Shown here: positions 9,093 to 17,394 of the stretch, one piece after another
How positions within the stretch are numbered: the stretch's first letter is position 1
Layout of the letters: every line of letters starts with the position of its first letter
Source: CAVQZA01 sp963724805
GTDB taxonomy: Bacteria; Actinomycetota; Thermoleophilia; Gaiellales; Gaiellaceae
Assembly: GCA_963724805.1 (NCBI GenBank)
Contig: CAVRWA010000014.1
Coordinates: forward strand, 1,488,001-1,552,000
Direction: 5' to 3'
Length of the DNA: 64,000 bases
Made by a program: the position numbers and the translations under genes
Notes under the pieces: model-generated
Databases searched by the model: none
Told to the model about the DNA's origin: nothing
The model's input: the letters and a program-made list of their open reading frames with translations, nothing else

Positions 9093-9430
9093 GAGCCCAC
9101 CGCGTCCATCAGCTCGCTGAGCGAGGCGAGTTGCCGCTGGAGAGAGCCGCAAACGTCCTCACACAGGGCGAACACGCCCTCGTCGACGACGGCGTAGTAG
9201 ACATGGTTCCCCTCCTTGCGGCGGCCTACGATGCCGACCTCGGCGAGCACGGCCAGGTGCTTGGAGACGTTCTGCTGGGAGGCGCCGAGCGCCTCGGTCA
9301 GCTCGCCGACGGTCGCCTCGCCGTCGCGCAGCCGGTCGAGCAGCCGGATCCGCATCGGCTCGCCGATCACGCGGAAGCGCCGCGCGATCAGCTCGGCGAG
9401 CTCGTTCGTGACCGGATGGGGTAGCGGCAA
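9089..9430 (-). CDS. ArsR/SmtB-family transcriptional repressor
   Basis: A 113-residue winged-helix regulator. The recognition helix is in SQQNVSKHLAVLAEVGIV, followed by the wing RRKEGNHVYYAV. The C-terminal helix has Cys90 and Cys94 (LCEDVC), possible thiol or metal sensors. The TTG start is set by GAGGAGG seven bases upstream. It is divergent from the thioredoxin-OsmC-SQR operon and coupled to an MMPL exporter. By context it may sense sulfane sulfur or thiol stress, as the ArsR proteins BigR and SqrR do, but it is not clearly their orthologue. Confidence 0.9.
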   Translation of the reverse strand: MPLPHPVTNELAELIARRFRVIGEPMRIRLLDRLRDGEATVGELTEALGASQQNVSKHLAVLAEVGIVGRRKEGNHVYYAVVDEGVFALCEDVCGSLQRQLASLSELMDAVGS

Positions 9431-9442
9431 CGTCTTGCCTCC

Positions 9443-9484
9443 TCGAAATAAACTAAGTAGTTGTATAGTTGTATATCATGCAAT
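9443..9484. promoter_or_regulatory. AT-rich divergent promoter/operator between arsR and thioredoxin
   Basis: A sharp AT-rich island in about 70% GC DNA. It holds two adjacent direct repeats TAGTTGTA (9458-9465 and 9466-9473) followed by TATATCATG. It is the only DNA between the arsR ribosome-binding site and the thioredoxin leader, so it most likely carries both promoters and the ArsR operator. Confidence 0.6.
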
Positions 9485-9515
9485 CGACAACCACCGCAAG
9501 AGAGGACTGAGAACG

Positions 9516-9851
9516 ATGGATGTGACAACCGAGACCTTCCAGCGAGACGTGATCGAGCGCTCGTACGAGGTGCCCGTCGTCGTCGACTTCTGGGCCGCCT
9601 GGTGCGGGCCCTGCCGGATGCTCGGCCCGGTGCTCGAGCGCGAGGCCGAGGCACGCGGCGGGCAGTTCGAGCTCGCGAAGCTGGACGTCGACTCGAACCA
9701 GGAGCTCGCGGTCGAGTACAGGATCCAGGGAATCCCGGCCGTCAAGGCGTTCAGGAACGGCGAGGTCGTGTCGGAGTTCGTCGGCGCGCTCCCGCCCGCC
9801 GTGGTCGCGCGGTTCCTCGACGCGCTGATGCCCGCCGAGAGCCTGGCATAG
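9516..9851 (+). CDS. trxA: Thioredoxin
   Basis: A 111-residue single-domain thioredoxin with the active site WCGPC (Cys30 and Cys33), the cis-Pro loop GIPAVKAF and the conserved VVVDFWA strand. It would reduce disulfides or persulfides in the cytoplasm. The ATG has AGAGGA nine bases upstream; an in-frame extension upstream is non-coding shadow. As first gene of an operon with OsmC, an SQR-like flavoprotein, TusE-like and DsrE-like proteins, it probably serves sulfur or persulfide turnover rather than general redox balance. Confidence 0.93.
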   Translation: MDVTTETFQRDVIERSYEVPVVVDFWAAWCGPCRMLGPVLEREAEARGGQFELAKLDVDSNQELAVEYRIQGIPAVKAFRNGEVVSEFVGALPPAVVARFLDALMPAESLA

Positions 9852-9924
9852 CGGTTTTCCCGCAACTCGTCTCCGCTGATCCGCGGTTGTCCGCGGATCA
9901 CGCGGCGGCGAAGCTGGAGAGGTG

Positions 9925-10368
9925 ATGGCAGCCACCGTCCGCGTCAAGGAGTTCCACTTCCCGCTCTCCGTCGAGTGGACGGGAGGGAGGCGCGTCGTGG
10001 CGAAGGTCAACGGGAAGCCGGGGATCGCCGTCGCGCCGCCGCCCGAGTTCCGCGGGGAGGATCCCGCGACCTGGAGCCCGGAGGACTTCTTCGTCGGCGC
10101 GGCCGCCTCGTGCCTGGCCGTCACCTTCACCGGGCTCGCCGAGCGGGCCGGCCTCTCGTACGCGGGCCTCGAGGTCCACGGCGACGGTGTCGTCGGCGGG
10201 CGGGAGGACGGGCGCTTCGGATTCACGCGCATCGTGCTGCGCCTCGTCGTGGAGCTGGATCCGGCCGACGAGCAACGGGGACGCGAGCTCGTGCAGAAGG
10301 CCGAGGAGACCTGTCTCGTCTCCGTCTCCCTCGACGTTCCGGTCGAGGTCCAGCTCGAAGTTCGATGA
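9925..10368 (+). CDS. OsmC/Ohr-family peroxide-sulfur protein
   Basis: A 147-residue OsmC-fold protein. The first catalytic-Cys region reads FFVGAAASCLAVTF and the second Cys is in AEETCLVSVSL, as expected for the two-Cys OsmC/Ohr family that reduces organic hydroperoxides and, in some members, organic persulfides. The ATG is preceded by GGAGAGG; a GTG one codon earlier is also possible. The ATGA overlap with the next gene couples it to the SQR-like enzyme, which favours a role with sulfane-sulfur species. Confidence 0.88.
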   Translation: MAATVRVKEFHFPLSVEWTGGRRVVAKVNGKPGIAVAPPPEFRGEDPATWSPEDFFVGAAASCLAVTFTGLAERAGLSYAGLEVHGDGVVGGREDGRFGFTRIVLRLVVELDPADEQRGRELVQKAEETCLVSVSLDVPVEVQLEVR

Positions 10369-11606
10369 AGCGGCAGATCGTGATCCTCGGCGGCGGCACC
10401 GGCGGCACGCTGACCGCCAACCGGCTGCGCCGCCGGTTCGAGCCGGGCGAGGCCGACCTCCACGTCGTCGACCGCGACGACATGCACGTCTACCAGCCCG
10501 GCCTTCTCTTCGTGCCGTTCGGCCTGGCCGACCCGGACGAGATCGTGAGGCCCCGCAGGCGCCAGCTCCACGCCGGGGTCGAGTTCCACGAATGCGACAT
10601 CGAGAGCGTCGACCTCGACGCGGATCGCGTCATCCTCGCCGACGGCACCACTCTTCCCTACGACTTGCTGGTCGTCGCGACCGGAGCGCGCCTTCTGCCC
10701 GAGGAGACCGAGGGCCTCACCGGCGCCGGCTGGCTGGAGCGCGTCTTCACGTTCTACGACCTCCAGGGCGCTGTCGCTCTGCGCGAGGCGCTCGCGCGCT
10801 TCGACGGCGGCCGGCTCGTCGTGAACATCGCGGACATGCCGATCAAATGCCCCGTCGCCCCCATCGAGTTCACCTTCCTCGCCGACTGGTTCCTGCGCGA
10901 GCGGGGCGTCCGCGCGAGGACGGAGCTCGTGCTCTCGACGCCGCTCGACGCGTGCTTCACGAAGCCGGTCGCCTCGAAGCACCTCACCCACCTGCTCGAG
11001 GAAAAGGAGGTCGAGCTGGTGACCGAGTTCAGCGCGGGCGAGGTCGACGGCGTCGGCGGCAAGCTCGTCTCCTACGACGGCCGCCAGATCCCGTTCGACC
11101 TGCTCGTAACGGTCCCCCTCCACGGCGGCGCCGCCTACGTCGGCCGCTCGCCGGGCCTCGGCGACGCGCTCGACTTCGTCCCGACCGACCCGCACACCCT
11201 CCAGGCAGGCGCGAAGGACAACGTCTTCGCGCTCGGCGACGCCGCCGACGTCCCCACGTCCAAGGCCGGCTCGGTCACGCACTTCGAGGGCGAGCTCCTC
11301 GACGCCAACGTCGCCCGCTACCTCGCCGGCGACGAGCTCGAGGCCTCCTTCGACGGGCACGCCAACTGCTTCGTGGAGACGGGCTTCCACAAGGCGCTGC
11401 TGATCGACTTCAACTACGACACCGAGCCGCTCCCCGGCCGCTTCCCGACTGCGCTCGGCCCGTTGCCGCTGCTCCGTGAGTCGCGGCTGAACCACCTCGG
11501 GAAGCTGATGTTCCAGTGGTTCTACTGGCACGCGCTCCTACCCGGACGCGAGATCCCCGGGGTCGGCGCCTCGATGCCGACCGCCGGGAAGCAGCGCGTC
11601 GCCTAG
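10365..11606 (+). CDS. Sulfide:quinone reductase-like FAD-dependent oxidoreductase
   Basis: A 413-residue two-dinucleotide-fold flavoprotein. It has the N-terminal FAD motif ILGGGTGGTLTANRL, the ATG-type motif LLVVATGARLLPEE and the C-terminal FAD motif NVFALGDAADVPTSK. Cys162 (IKCPVAP) and Cys335 (HANCFVETG) sit where the two redox Cys of sulfide:quinone reductases are expected. A C-terminal helical patch (LMFQWFYWHALLPG) could anchor it to the membrane. It likely oxidises sulfide or persulfide and passes electrons to quinone. Related flavocytochrome or Type II NADH dehydrogenase functions cannot be excluded. Confidence 0.85.
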   Translation: MKRQIVILGGGTGGTLTANRLRRRFEPGEADLHVVDRDDMHVYQPGLLFVPFGLADPDEIVRPRRRQLHAGVEFHECDIESVDLDADRVILADGTTLPYDLLVVATGARLLPEETEGLTGAGWLERVFTFYDLQGAVALREALARFDGGRLVVNIADMPIKCPVAPIEFTFLADWFLRERGVRARTELVLSTPLDACFTKPVASKHLTHLLEEKEVELVTEFSAGEVDGVGGKLVSYDGRQIPFDLLVTVPLHGGAAYVGRSPGLGDALDFVPTDPHTLQAGAKDNVFALGDAADVPTSKAGSVTHFEGELLDANVARYLAGDELEASFDGHANCFVETGFHKALLIDFNYDTEPLPGRFPTALGPLPLLRESRLNHLGKLMFQWFYWHALLPGREIPGVGASMPTAGKQRVA

Positions 11607-11621
11607 CCGAAGGAGGACGAG

Positions 11622-11939
11622 ATGACCCCCACCCTGATCGCCGATGCCCCCGTCGACGTCGACGACGAGGGCTTCCTCACCGACCCGGACCAGTGGAGCG
11701 ACGCGATCGCAGAGGCGATCGCGCGCGAGAACGGGATCCCCGAGCTCACGGACCGGCACTGGCTCGTCGTTCGCTTCATGCGCGACCGCTACGTCCAGAC
11801 GGGCACGGCGCCCTCGATCCGCGCGCTCGGCAAGGAGTCGGGCGTCCCGGTCAAGGAGCTCTACGAGCTCTTCCCGAAGGGCCCGGCCAAGCTCGCCGCC
11901 AAGATCGGCGGCATCCCCAAGCCGCACGGCTGCATCTAG
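11622..11939 (+). CDS. TusE/DsrC-family sulfur carrier protein
   Basis: A 105-residue DsrC-fold protein with the family C-terminal arm ending PKPHGCI, which carries the penultimate active Cys104. The second Cys of true DsrC, about eleven residues earlier, is replaced by Ala93, so it resembles TusE-type persulfide carriers rather than dissimilatory DsrC. The DGFL-type start (VDDEGFLTDPDQWSDAIA) is typical. AAGGAGGACGAG upstream is a strong ribosome-binding site. It would receive persulfide from its operon partners. Confidence 0.9.
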   Translation: MTPTLIADAPVDVDDEGFLTDPDQWSDAIAEAIARENGIPELTDRHWLVVRFMRDRYVQTGTAPSIRALGKESGVPVKELYELFPKGPAKLAAKIGGIPKPHGCI

Positions 11940-11953
11940 GAAGGAGCCCCACG

Positions 11954-12460
11954 ATGACGGAACTGGTCGAACGGCCACAGGCGCAGATCACGAAGCCGGA
12001 GACGATCGAGAAGGTCGCGATCGTGATCTCGAAGGGCTCGCTCGAGGGCATCTACCCCGGCCTGATCATGGCCAACGGCGCCCGCATGGAGGGCATCGAG
12101 GCCGACATCTTCTTCACGTTCTTCGGTCTCGACGCGATCCGCAAGGACCGCTCGGCGAAGATCAAGGTCGCGACGGTCGGCAACCCCGGCATGCACATCC
12201 CGACCTTGATCGGCGCGATTCCCGGGATGTCGTGGCTGGCGACGAAGATGATGGCGAGCAAGATGGAGAAGCTCGACCTCCCGCCGATCCCGGAGTTCAT
12301 CGAGCTCGTCGCGGATTCGGGCGCCCGCCTCTACGCCTGCAAGGCGACCGTGGACATGTTCGGGCTGACGATGGACGACTTCGTGCCGCAGGTCGAGAAG
12401 GTGCTCACCGTGGGCGAGTTCTACGAGCTCGCCGGCGGCGGGGAGATCATCTTCACGTAA
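11954..12460 (+). CDS. DsrE-family (DsrE2-like) sulfurtransferase protein
   Basis: A 168-residue protein of the DsrE/DsrF/DrsH-like group. It has the KVAIVISKGSLEGIYPGLIMAN start, the FTFFGLDAI segment and a conserved Cys129 in GARLYACKATVDMFGL, the likely persulfide-carrying residue. In sulfur-oxidising bacteria such proteins hand sulfur to TusA or DsrC partners. It is the last gene of the trx-osmC-sqr-tusE-dsrE operon, with AAGGAG upstream. No rhodanese or TusA is seen nearby. Confidence 0.87.
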   Translation: MTELVERPQAQITKPETIEKVAIVISKGSLEGIYPGLIMANGARMEGIEADIFFTFFGLDAIRKDRSAKIKVATVGNPGMHIPTLIGAIPGMSWLATKMMASKMEKLDLPPIPEFIELVADSGARLYACKATVDMFGLTMDDFVPQVEKVLTVGEFYELAGGGEIIFT

Positions 12461-12515
12461 CCGCCTCCCACCTGATTCTCAGACAACTCACAGGAATGTC
12501 TGTCACGGTTCGGGT

Positions 12516-13214
12516 GTGAGCGCGACCGCGAACGGGCACCGGATCCTCGTCGTCGACGACGAGCAGTCGATCGTCGACGCCGTCGCGACCGCGCTCCGCT
12601 ACGAGGGCTACCAGGTCGAGGAGGTCTACAACGGCCGCGACGCGCTCGCCGCGGTGGCCGGCACCGAGCCCGACCTGATCGTGCTCGACTGGATGCTCCC
12701 CGACATCGAGGGGATCGAGGTCGGGCGGCGGCTGCGAGCGCTCGGGGTCAAGAGCGCGGTGCTCTTCCTGACCGCGAAGGACTCGACCGAGAACAAGGTG
12801 GAGGCGCTCCGCGCCGGCGGCGACGACTATGTCACCAAGCCGTTCAGCCTCGCCGAGATCGTGGCGCGCATCCAGGCGATCCTCCGCCGCACGGCCGGCG
12901 ACCTGCCGGGCGACGTGCTCCGGTTCGAGGATCTCGTCCTCGACGAGGCTCGCCACGAGGTTTTCAGGGGGGAGACGCCGATCGAGCTCACCGCGACCGA
13001 GTTCTCGCTGCTGCGCTACTTCATGCTCAACCCGCGACGGGTGCTGTCGAAGGGGCAGATCCTGCAGAACGTCTGGCGGTACGACTTCGGCGGCAACTCG
13101 AACGTCGTGGAGACCTACGTCAGCTACGTCCGGAAGAAGCTCGATGCCGCAGGCCCGCCCCTGATCAAGACCGTACGGCAGGCGGGCTACATGCTCGAAG
13201 CCGCGACGAAGTAG
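12516..13214 (+). CDS. OmpR/PhoB-family response regulator
   Basis: A 232-residue two-domain regulator. The receiver has the acidic pair in LVVDDEQS, the phosphoacceptor Asp in LIVLDWMLPDIEG and Lys in VTKPFS. The winged-helix effector ends with the typical VETYVSYVRKKLD and TVRQAGYMLE. The GTG start is one of two overlapping GTGs. Upstream, CTCA occurs at 12478 and 12487 as short direct repeats that could be its own binding site. The stop directly abuts the kinase ATG. Confidence 0.94.
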   Translation: MSATANGHRILVVDDEQSIVDAVATALRYEGYQVEEVYNGRDALAAVAGTEPDLIVLDWMLPDIEGIEVGRRLRALGVKSAVLFLTAKDSTENKVEALRAGGDDYVTKPFSLAEIVARIQAILRRTAGDLPGDVLRFEDLVLDEARHEVFRGETPIELTATEFSLLRYFMLNPRRVLSKGQILQNVWRYDFGGNSNVVETYVSYVRKKLDAAGPPLIKTVRQAGYMLEAATK

Positions 13215-14660
13215 ATGTTCGCGCGGCTGTCGCTGCGAACGCGGCTCGTCGTCGGCGTGATCGTGCTCGCCGCAGTGGGCCTCGCCGTCGCCGACGTGGC
13301 GACCTACGCGTCCCTGGACTCGTTTCTCATCGACCGCACCGACGCGACCCTCGACGCGGCGCACGTCGGCGTCGAGCACGCGCTCTTCCAGCCCCGGCCC
13401 GGACCGGACAGCGGTCGGGGCGGCAACATCGACGCGCTCACCGCCGCGGCACCGGGCGCCTACATCCAGGTGCGGAAGCTCGACGGCACGGTGGTCGGGT
13501 CGGGGTCGGTTCCCCAGTTCTCGCAGCAGGAGACGCCTCCGCCGCCGCGGCTGCCCGCGTCGATCTCCCTGCCCGACGCCGGCCGCAGCGGCGGTGACCG
13601 CGCACGTTACTTCACCGTCTCGGCGGAGAGCGGCGAGAGCCGGTATCGGGTGCGGGCCTCGATCGAGCCGCAGGCGAGCAACTACCTCCTGATCATCGCG
13701 ACCTCGCTGGCGAGCGTGGACAGCACGCTCCACCGGCTTCTCCTGATCGAGCTGCTCGTGACCGCGGCCGTGCTCGTGGCCCTCGCGCTGCTCGGGCTCT
13801 GGGTCGTGAGGCTCGGCCTGCGGCCGCTCGAAGAGATCGAGGAGACGGCAGACGCGATCGCAGCCGGCGACCTCTCGCGCCGCGTCGAGCGCGCAGACGA
13901 CCGGACCGAGGTCGGCCGCCTCGGGCTCGCGCTGAACGCGATGCTCGGCCAGATCGAATCGGCATTCCTGGCGCGCGAGGCGTCCGAGCGGAAGCTGCGC
14001 CGCTTCGTAGCCGACGCCTCCCACGAGCTCCGTACACCACTCACGGCCGTGCGCGCGTACGCGGAGCTCTTCACCCGCGGCGCGGACAAGCGGCCCGATG
14101 ACCTCGCGCGCGCGATGACGGGGATCAGCCGCGAGTCGGAGCGGATGAGCCTCCTCGTGGACGATCTCCTGCTGCTCGCGCGGCTGGACGAGGGCCGCCC
14201 GCTGGAGCGGAAGGAGGTCGAGCTCGAGCGGGTGGTCGGCGACGCCGTCGAGACGGCGCGGACCGTCGAGCCCGACCGTCCGATCGAGCTCCATGCCGAG
14301 CACGCGGTCGTGATCGGCGACCGCGACCGGCTCCGCCAGGTCGTCGACAACCTGCTCGGCAACGTCCGCGCCCACACCCCGGCGGGAGCGCCGGTCGAGG
14401 TGAGCGTCGCCGGCGTGAACGGCAGCGCAGTGATCGAGGTCAAGGACTCGGGGCCGGGGATGAGCTCGGAGGACGCCGAGCGCGTGTTCGAGCGGTTCTA
14501 CCGCGCCGACGCGTCCCGCTCGAGGGCGAGCGGCGGCGTGGGCCTCGGCCTCTCGATCGTGGCCGCCGTCGCCGAGGCGCACGGCGGCGCCGCGTCCGCG
14601 AGCTCGGAGCCCGGCGTGGGGACGACGTTCCGCGTAACGCTGCCGCTGCGCGGGCGCTAG
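13215..14660 (+). CDS. Sensor histidine kinase
   Basis: A 481-residue membrane kinase, cognate partner of the adjacent regulator. Its order is a helix at residues 10-30, an extracytoplasmic sensor of about 130 residues, a second helix near 175-195, HAMP, HisKA with the phospho-His in DASHELRTPLTAVRAY, and HATPase with N box DNLLGN, G1 DSGPGMS and G2 GVGLGLSIV. The sensor region is Pro-rich and has no recognised ligand domain, so the signal is unknown. Confidence 0.93.
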   Translation: MFARLSLRTRLVVGVIVLAAVGLAVADVATYASLDSFLIDRTDATLDAAHVGVEHALFQPRPGPDSGRGGNIDALTAAAPGAYIQVRKLDGTVVGSGSVPQFSQQETPPPPRLPASISLPDAGRSGGDRARYFTVSAESGESRYRVRASIEPQASNYLLIIATSLASVDSTLHRLLLIELLVTAAVLVALALLGLWVVRLGLRPLEEIEETADAIAAGDLSRRVERADDRTEVGRLGLALNAMLGQIESAFLAREASERKLRRFVADASHELRTPLTAVRAYAELFTRGADKRPDDLARAMTGISRESERMSLLVDDLLLLARLDEGRPLERKEVELERVVGDAVETARTVEPDRPIELHAEHAVVIGDRDRLRQVVDNLLGNVRAHTPAGAPVEVSVAGVNGSAVIEVKDSGPGMSSEDAERVFERFYRADASRSRASGGVGLGLSIVAAVAEAHGGAASASSEPGVGTTFRVTLPLRGR

Positions 14661-14661
14661 C

Positions 14662-15060
14662 GTGAGGGCCGTGCGCCTGACGGTGATCCCGGACCGGCCG
14701 CCGCGCGCGCTCGCACTCGCGGATGCGACCGCCCTCGTCCTCTTCTCGGTCGTGGGGCTGCTCTCGCACGACGGCGCGGTCTCCGCCGCCGGGCTCGCCC
14801 GCGACGCGCTGCCGCTCCTGGCGGGCTGGTTTGCGGCGGCGCTCCTCTTCCGCACCTACCGCACCCGCTCGGTGCGGACACTGCTCCTCGCCTGGGTCGT
14901 GGGGGTGCCGCTCGGCGTCGCGCTGCGCGCGATCGCGCTCGGCAGGGCGTTCGAGGGGCGCCAGGTGGCCTTTCTCGCAGTGGCGCTCACGTTCACGCTG
15001 CTGTTCGTGCTCGCGCTGCGGGCCGCCCTCAACCTCGCCTCGCACGTGACGGAGGGCTAG
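14662..15060 (+). CDS. DUF3054-family membrane protein
   Basis: A 132-residue protein with four predicted membrane helices and the family motif AWVVGVPLGVALRAI, where the conserved Arg follows the third helix. It starts with GTG one base after the kinase stop, so it probably belongs to that operon; a second GTG three codons on is possible. DUF3054 proteins are common next to unrelated genes in actinobacteria, and their role is unknown. Confidence 0.8.
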   Translation: MRAVRLTVIPDRPPRALALADATALVLFSVVGLLSHDGAVSAAGLARDALPLLAGWFAAALLFRTYRTRSVRTLLLAWVVGVPLGVALRAIALGRAFEGRQVAFLAVALTFTLLFVLALRAALNLASHVTEG

Positions 15061-15066
15061 GCCAGG

Positions 15067-16227
15067 TCAGGTGAGCAGCGCCCGCCGCAGGCGCCAGTTC
15101 CCGAGCGCGATCAACACCGCCGCGAACGCGAGCAGGACGCCGATGTCGTCGAGCACTGCCCCGAGCCCGCCGCCGTGCTTCAGCAGCGTCGAGAAGGCGT
15201 CGTTGCCCCAGGCGTGGGGCGTGAGGTGCGCGAGGCTACGAACCGTGGGCGGAAAGACCTCGAGCGGAACCATCGATCCACCCAGCGCGGCCAGGCCGAG
15301 CCCGAGCAGGATCGCCACGGGGCCGGCCTGCTCCTCGTTCGAGAACACGCTCCCGATCAACATCCCGGCTCCTGCCCCTACGAGGCAGAAGGCGAGCACG
15401 ACCGCTGCCGTCGCCGCCGGGTCGCCCCAGCGGACGCCGAAGAAGAGGGCCGAGCCGACCACGATGAGCAGCGCCTGGAGGAGCGCGACAGCCAGCCGGC
15501 CCAGCGTCTGGCCGGCCAGGATCGTCGCCACCGAGGTCGGCGTCGAGAGCATCCGCCGCGCGACACCGAGGCGCCGTGACTCGATCAGCCGCGCCGAACC
15601 GGTCAGCGACGTGAGGAAGATGAAGAGAAGGAGTTGTGTGCTTGCGCCGTCCGAATAGCGGCCGCGCGACTCGGGGTAGGGCTTCCCGTCCGGCGCGGTG
15701 AGACGGACGCCGACCGCGGAGACCGTGGCCGCCGCCGCCTTCGCGCGGGCGAGCGCGGCCGCCGGGAGCGCCGCGCGTTCCTGCTGAAGGAGGCGTGCGG
15801 CGCCGAGCAGGCCGCTCTGCGCCGCGACGGACGACTCGATCGTGGCGCGGAGCTGCTGCGCGACGGAGTCGGGACGCGCGAAGTAGCGCAGCTGCACGGG
15901 GCGTCCGCCCCGGGCGGCGATGTCGTAGCCGGCCGGAATCACGAGCCCGGCCTCGACACGGCCGCGGGCGACGGCATTCTGCAGGCTCCGCTCGCTCGAG
16001 AACCGCTCCAGCCGCACCGACGGCTCGGCATCGACCGAGGCCGCCAGCGAGCGTGCGAGTGAGCCCTCCGCGCCGCCGACGACGCCGATCCGGGCCCGGT
16101 CCGAGCCGCCGAAGGCGGAGCCGAGCAGGAGGATGATCAGCATCGGCAGTACGAACAGGAAGAACACGTTCAGGCGAAAGCGGAAGAGCCGTCGTAGATC
16201 GGTCGCTGCGATCGCGAATGCCTTCAC
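15067..16227 (-). CDS. ABC-2 type exporter permease (second)
   Basis: A 386-residue permease of the YhgE/DrrB-like ABC-2 group. It has an N-terminal helix (FFLFVLPMLIILLLG), a large extracytoplasmic domain at about residues 50-200, then five C-terminal helices with the ABC-2 region around MLSTPTSVATILAGQ. The GTG start overlaps the stop of the preceding permease by four bases. With the upstream ATPase and permease it forms a complete heterodimeric exporter. The substrate is unknown; such systems export lipids, drugs or polymers. Confidence 0.88.
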   Translation of the reverse strand: MKAFAIAATDLRRLFRFRLNVFFLFVLPMLIILLLGSAFGGSDRARIGVVGGAEGSLARSLAASVDAEPSVRLERFSSERSLQNAVARGRVEAGLVIPAGYDIAARGGRPVQLRYFARPDSVAQQLRATIESSVAAQSGLLGAARLLQQERAALPAAALARAKAAAATVSAVGVRLTAPDGKPYPESRGRYSDGASTQLLLFIFLTSLTGSARLIESRRLGVARRMLSTPTSVATILAGQTLGRLAVALLQALLIVVGSALFFGVRWGDPAATAAVVLAFCLVGAGAGMLIGSVFSNEEQAGPVAILLGLGLAALGGSMVPLEVFPPTVRSLAHLTPHAWGNDAFSTLLKHGGGLGAVLDDIGVLLAFAAVLIALGNWRLRRALLT

Positions 16228-17393
16228 GGCTCGATCAGCTTCCCCATGCGCGTGAGTGCGATCCCACCCGTGACGGCGGCAAAGGCGAGCATCGCCGCCG
16301 CCGGCCCGAGCACCGCGCCGGCGCCCGCACCGCCTGCGAGATCCCCGAGGCCGCGCAGGAACCAGGCGTGCGGCGTCAGGAGGCTGAGCGTCGCGATCAC
16401 CCCGCCCGCCTGGGAGACGGAGAAGAACGCGCCGCCGAGCATCGCGAGCACGAGGGCGACCATCGAGCCCCACGCGCCTGCCTGGTCGGGCGTCTTCGCC
16501 AGCGTGGCGACGAGCGCCATCACCGCGGTCGCCGCGAGCACGCCGCAGACGATCAGGATCGCGACCCCGAGCGGGTTGCCCCAGTGCGCGCCAAGCACGA
16601 AGTGCGTCGCGATCGCGAGCACCGTCAGGCTCACGATCCCGAGCACGAGGCTCGTGAGGAGCTTGCCCACCAGTACCGCGCTCCGGCGAATCGGTGCCGC
16701 GAACATCCGCGCGAGGGTTCCGTCCCGGCGCTCGTCGAGCACGCTCGTGACCCCGAACTGGACGGTGAAGAAGAGGAAGAAGACCGCCATCCCGGCCGCA
16801 TAGAAGGTCCCGGGATCGAGCTCCTTCGCGCTCGTCGAGACATCGGCGATCGTGACGGGACGCGGGGCTGCGGCCGCGAGGGCGGCCAGGCGCCTCGCCT
16901 CGGCCGCGCTCTTCGGCACGGCCGCCGCCACCGCGACACGCACCCCGTCGACGCCGCTCGCATAGCTTTGCGCCAGCGAGCGGGCGACCAGGGCGCCGAT
17001 CGAGTCGTCGACGTTGCCGAGCACGCGCAGCTCGGCCGGCCGCCCGCCCGCGACCGCCGCCGAGAAGCCCGCGGGGATCACGAACGTCGCTGCGACCTTG
17101 CCGTTGTCGACGTCCGCGCGCCCACGTCTGAGCGAGGGCTCGGTGCGCACGCGCGCGAGGCCCTGCGCCTCGACGGGGCGAAGCACCTCCGCGACGAAGG
17201 CGCGTGCCGCGGGCCCGCCGTCCTGGTCGACGAGCGCGAACGAGAACGTCACCTTGCCGCTCCCGACGTCGTGCAGGGTCAGGCCGAAGATCGCTGCGAG
17301 CACGAAGGGGACGACGAAGGCGACCAGGATCGCGGAGCGGTCGCGGAGGCGCTGACGCAGGTCCTTGCCCGCGATCAGGAGGGCGGTGTGCAC
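16224..17393 (-). CDS. ABC-2 type exporter permease (first)
   Basis: A 389-residue paralogue of the following permease with the same plan: an N-terminal helix after GKDLRQRLRDRSAILVAF, a long extracytoplasmic loop of about 150 residues, then C-terminal membrane helices containing RDGTLARMFAAPIRR, a typical ABC-2 cytoplasmic coupling segment. It starts one base after the ATPase stop and overlaps the second permease by four bases, so all three are translationally coupled on the minus strand. Confidence 0.88.
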   Translation of the reverse strand: MHTALLIAGKDLRQRLRDRSAILVAFVVPFVLAAIFGLTLHDVGSGKVTFSFALVDQDGGPAARAFVAEVLRPVEAQGLARVRTEPSLRRGRADVDNGKVAATFVIPAGFSAAVAGGRPAELRVLGNVDDSIGALVARSLAQSYASGVDGVRVAVAAAVPKSAAEARRLAALAAAAPRPVTIADVSTSAKELDPGTFYAAGMAVFFLFFTVQFGVTSVLDERRDGTLARMFAAPIRRSAVLVGKLLTSLVLGIVSLTVLAIATHFVLGAHWGNPLGVAILIVCGVLAATAVMALVATLAKTPDQAGAWGSMVALVLAMLGGAFFSVSQAGGVIATLSLLTPHAWFLRGLGDLAGGAGAGAVLGPAAAMLAFAAVTGGIALTRMGKLIEP

Positions 17394-17394
17394 A

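Noticed and set aside
12453..14855. 800-codon open frame on the minus strand opposite the first two-component system
   Set aside because: It is an antisense shadow of the response-regulator and kinase genes, rich in Arg, Glu and His, with no domain. Such frames are common at about 70% GC.
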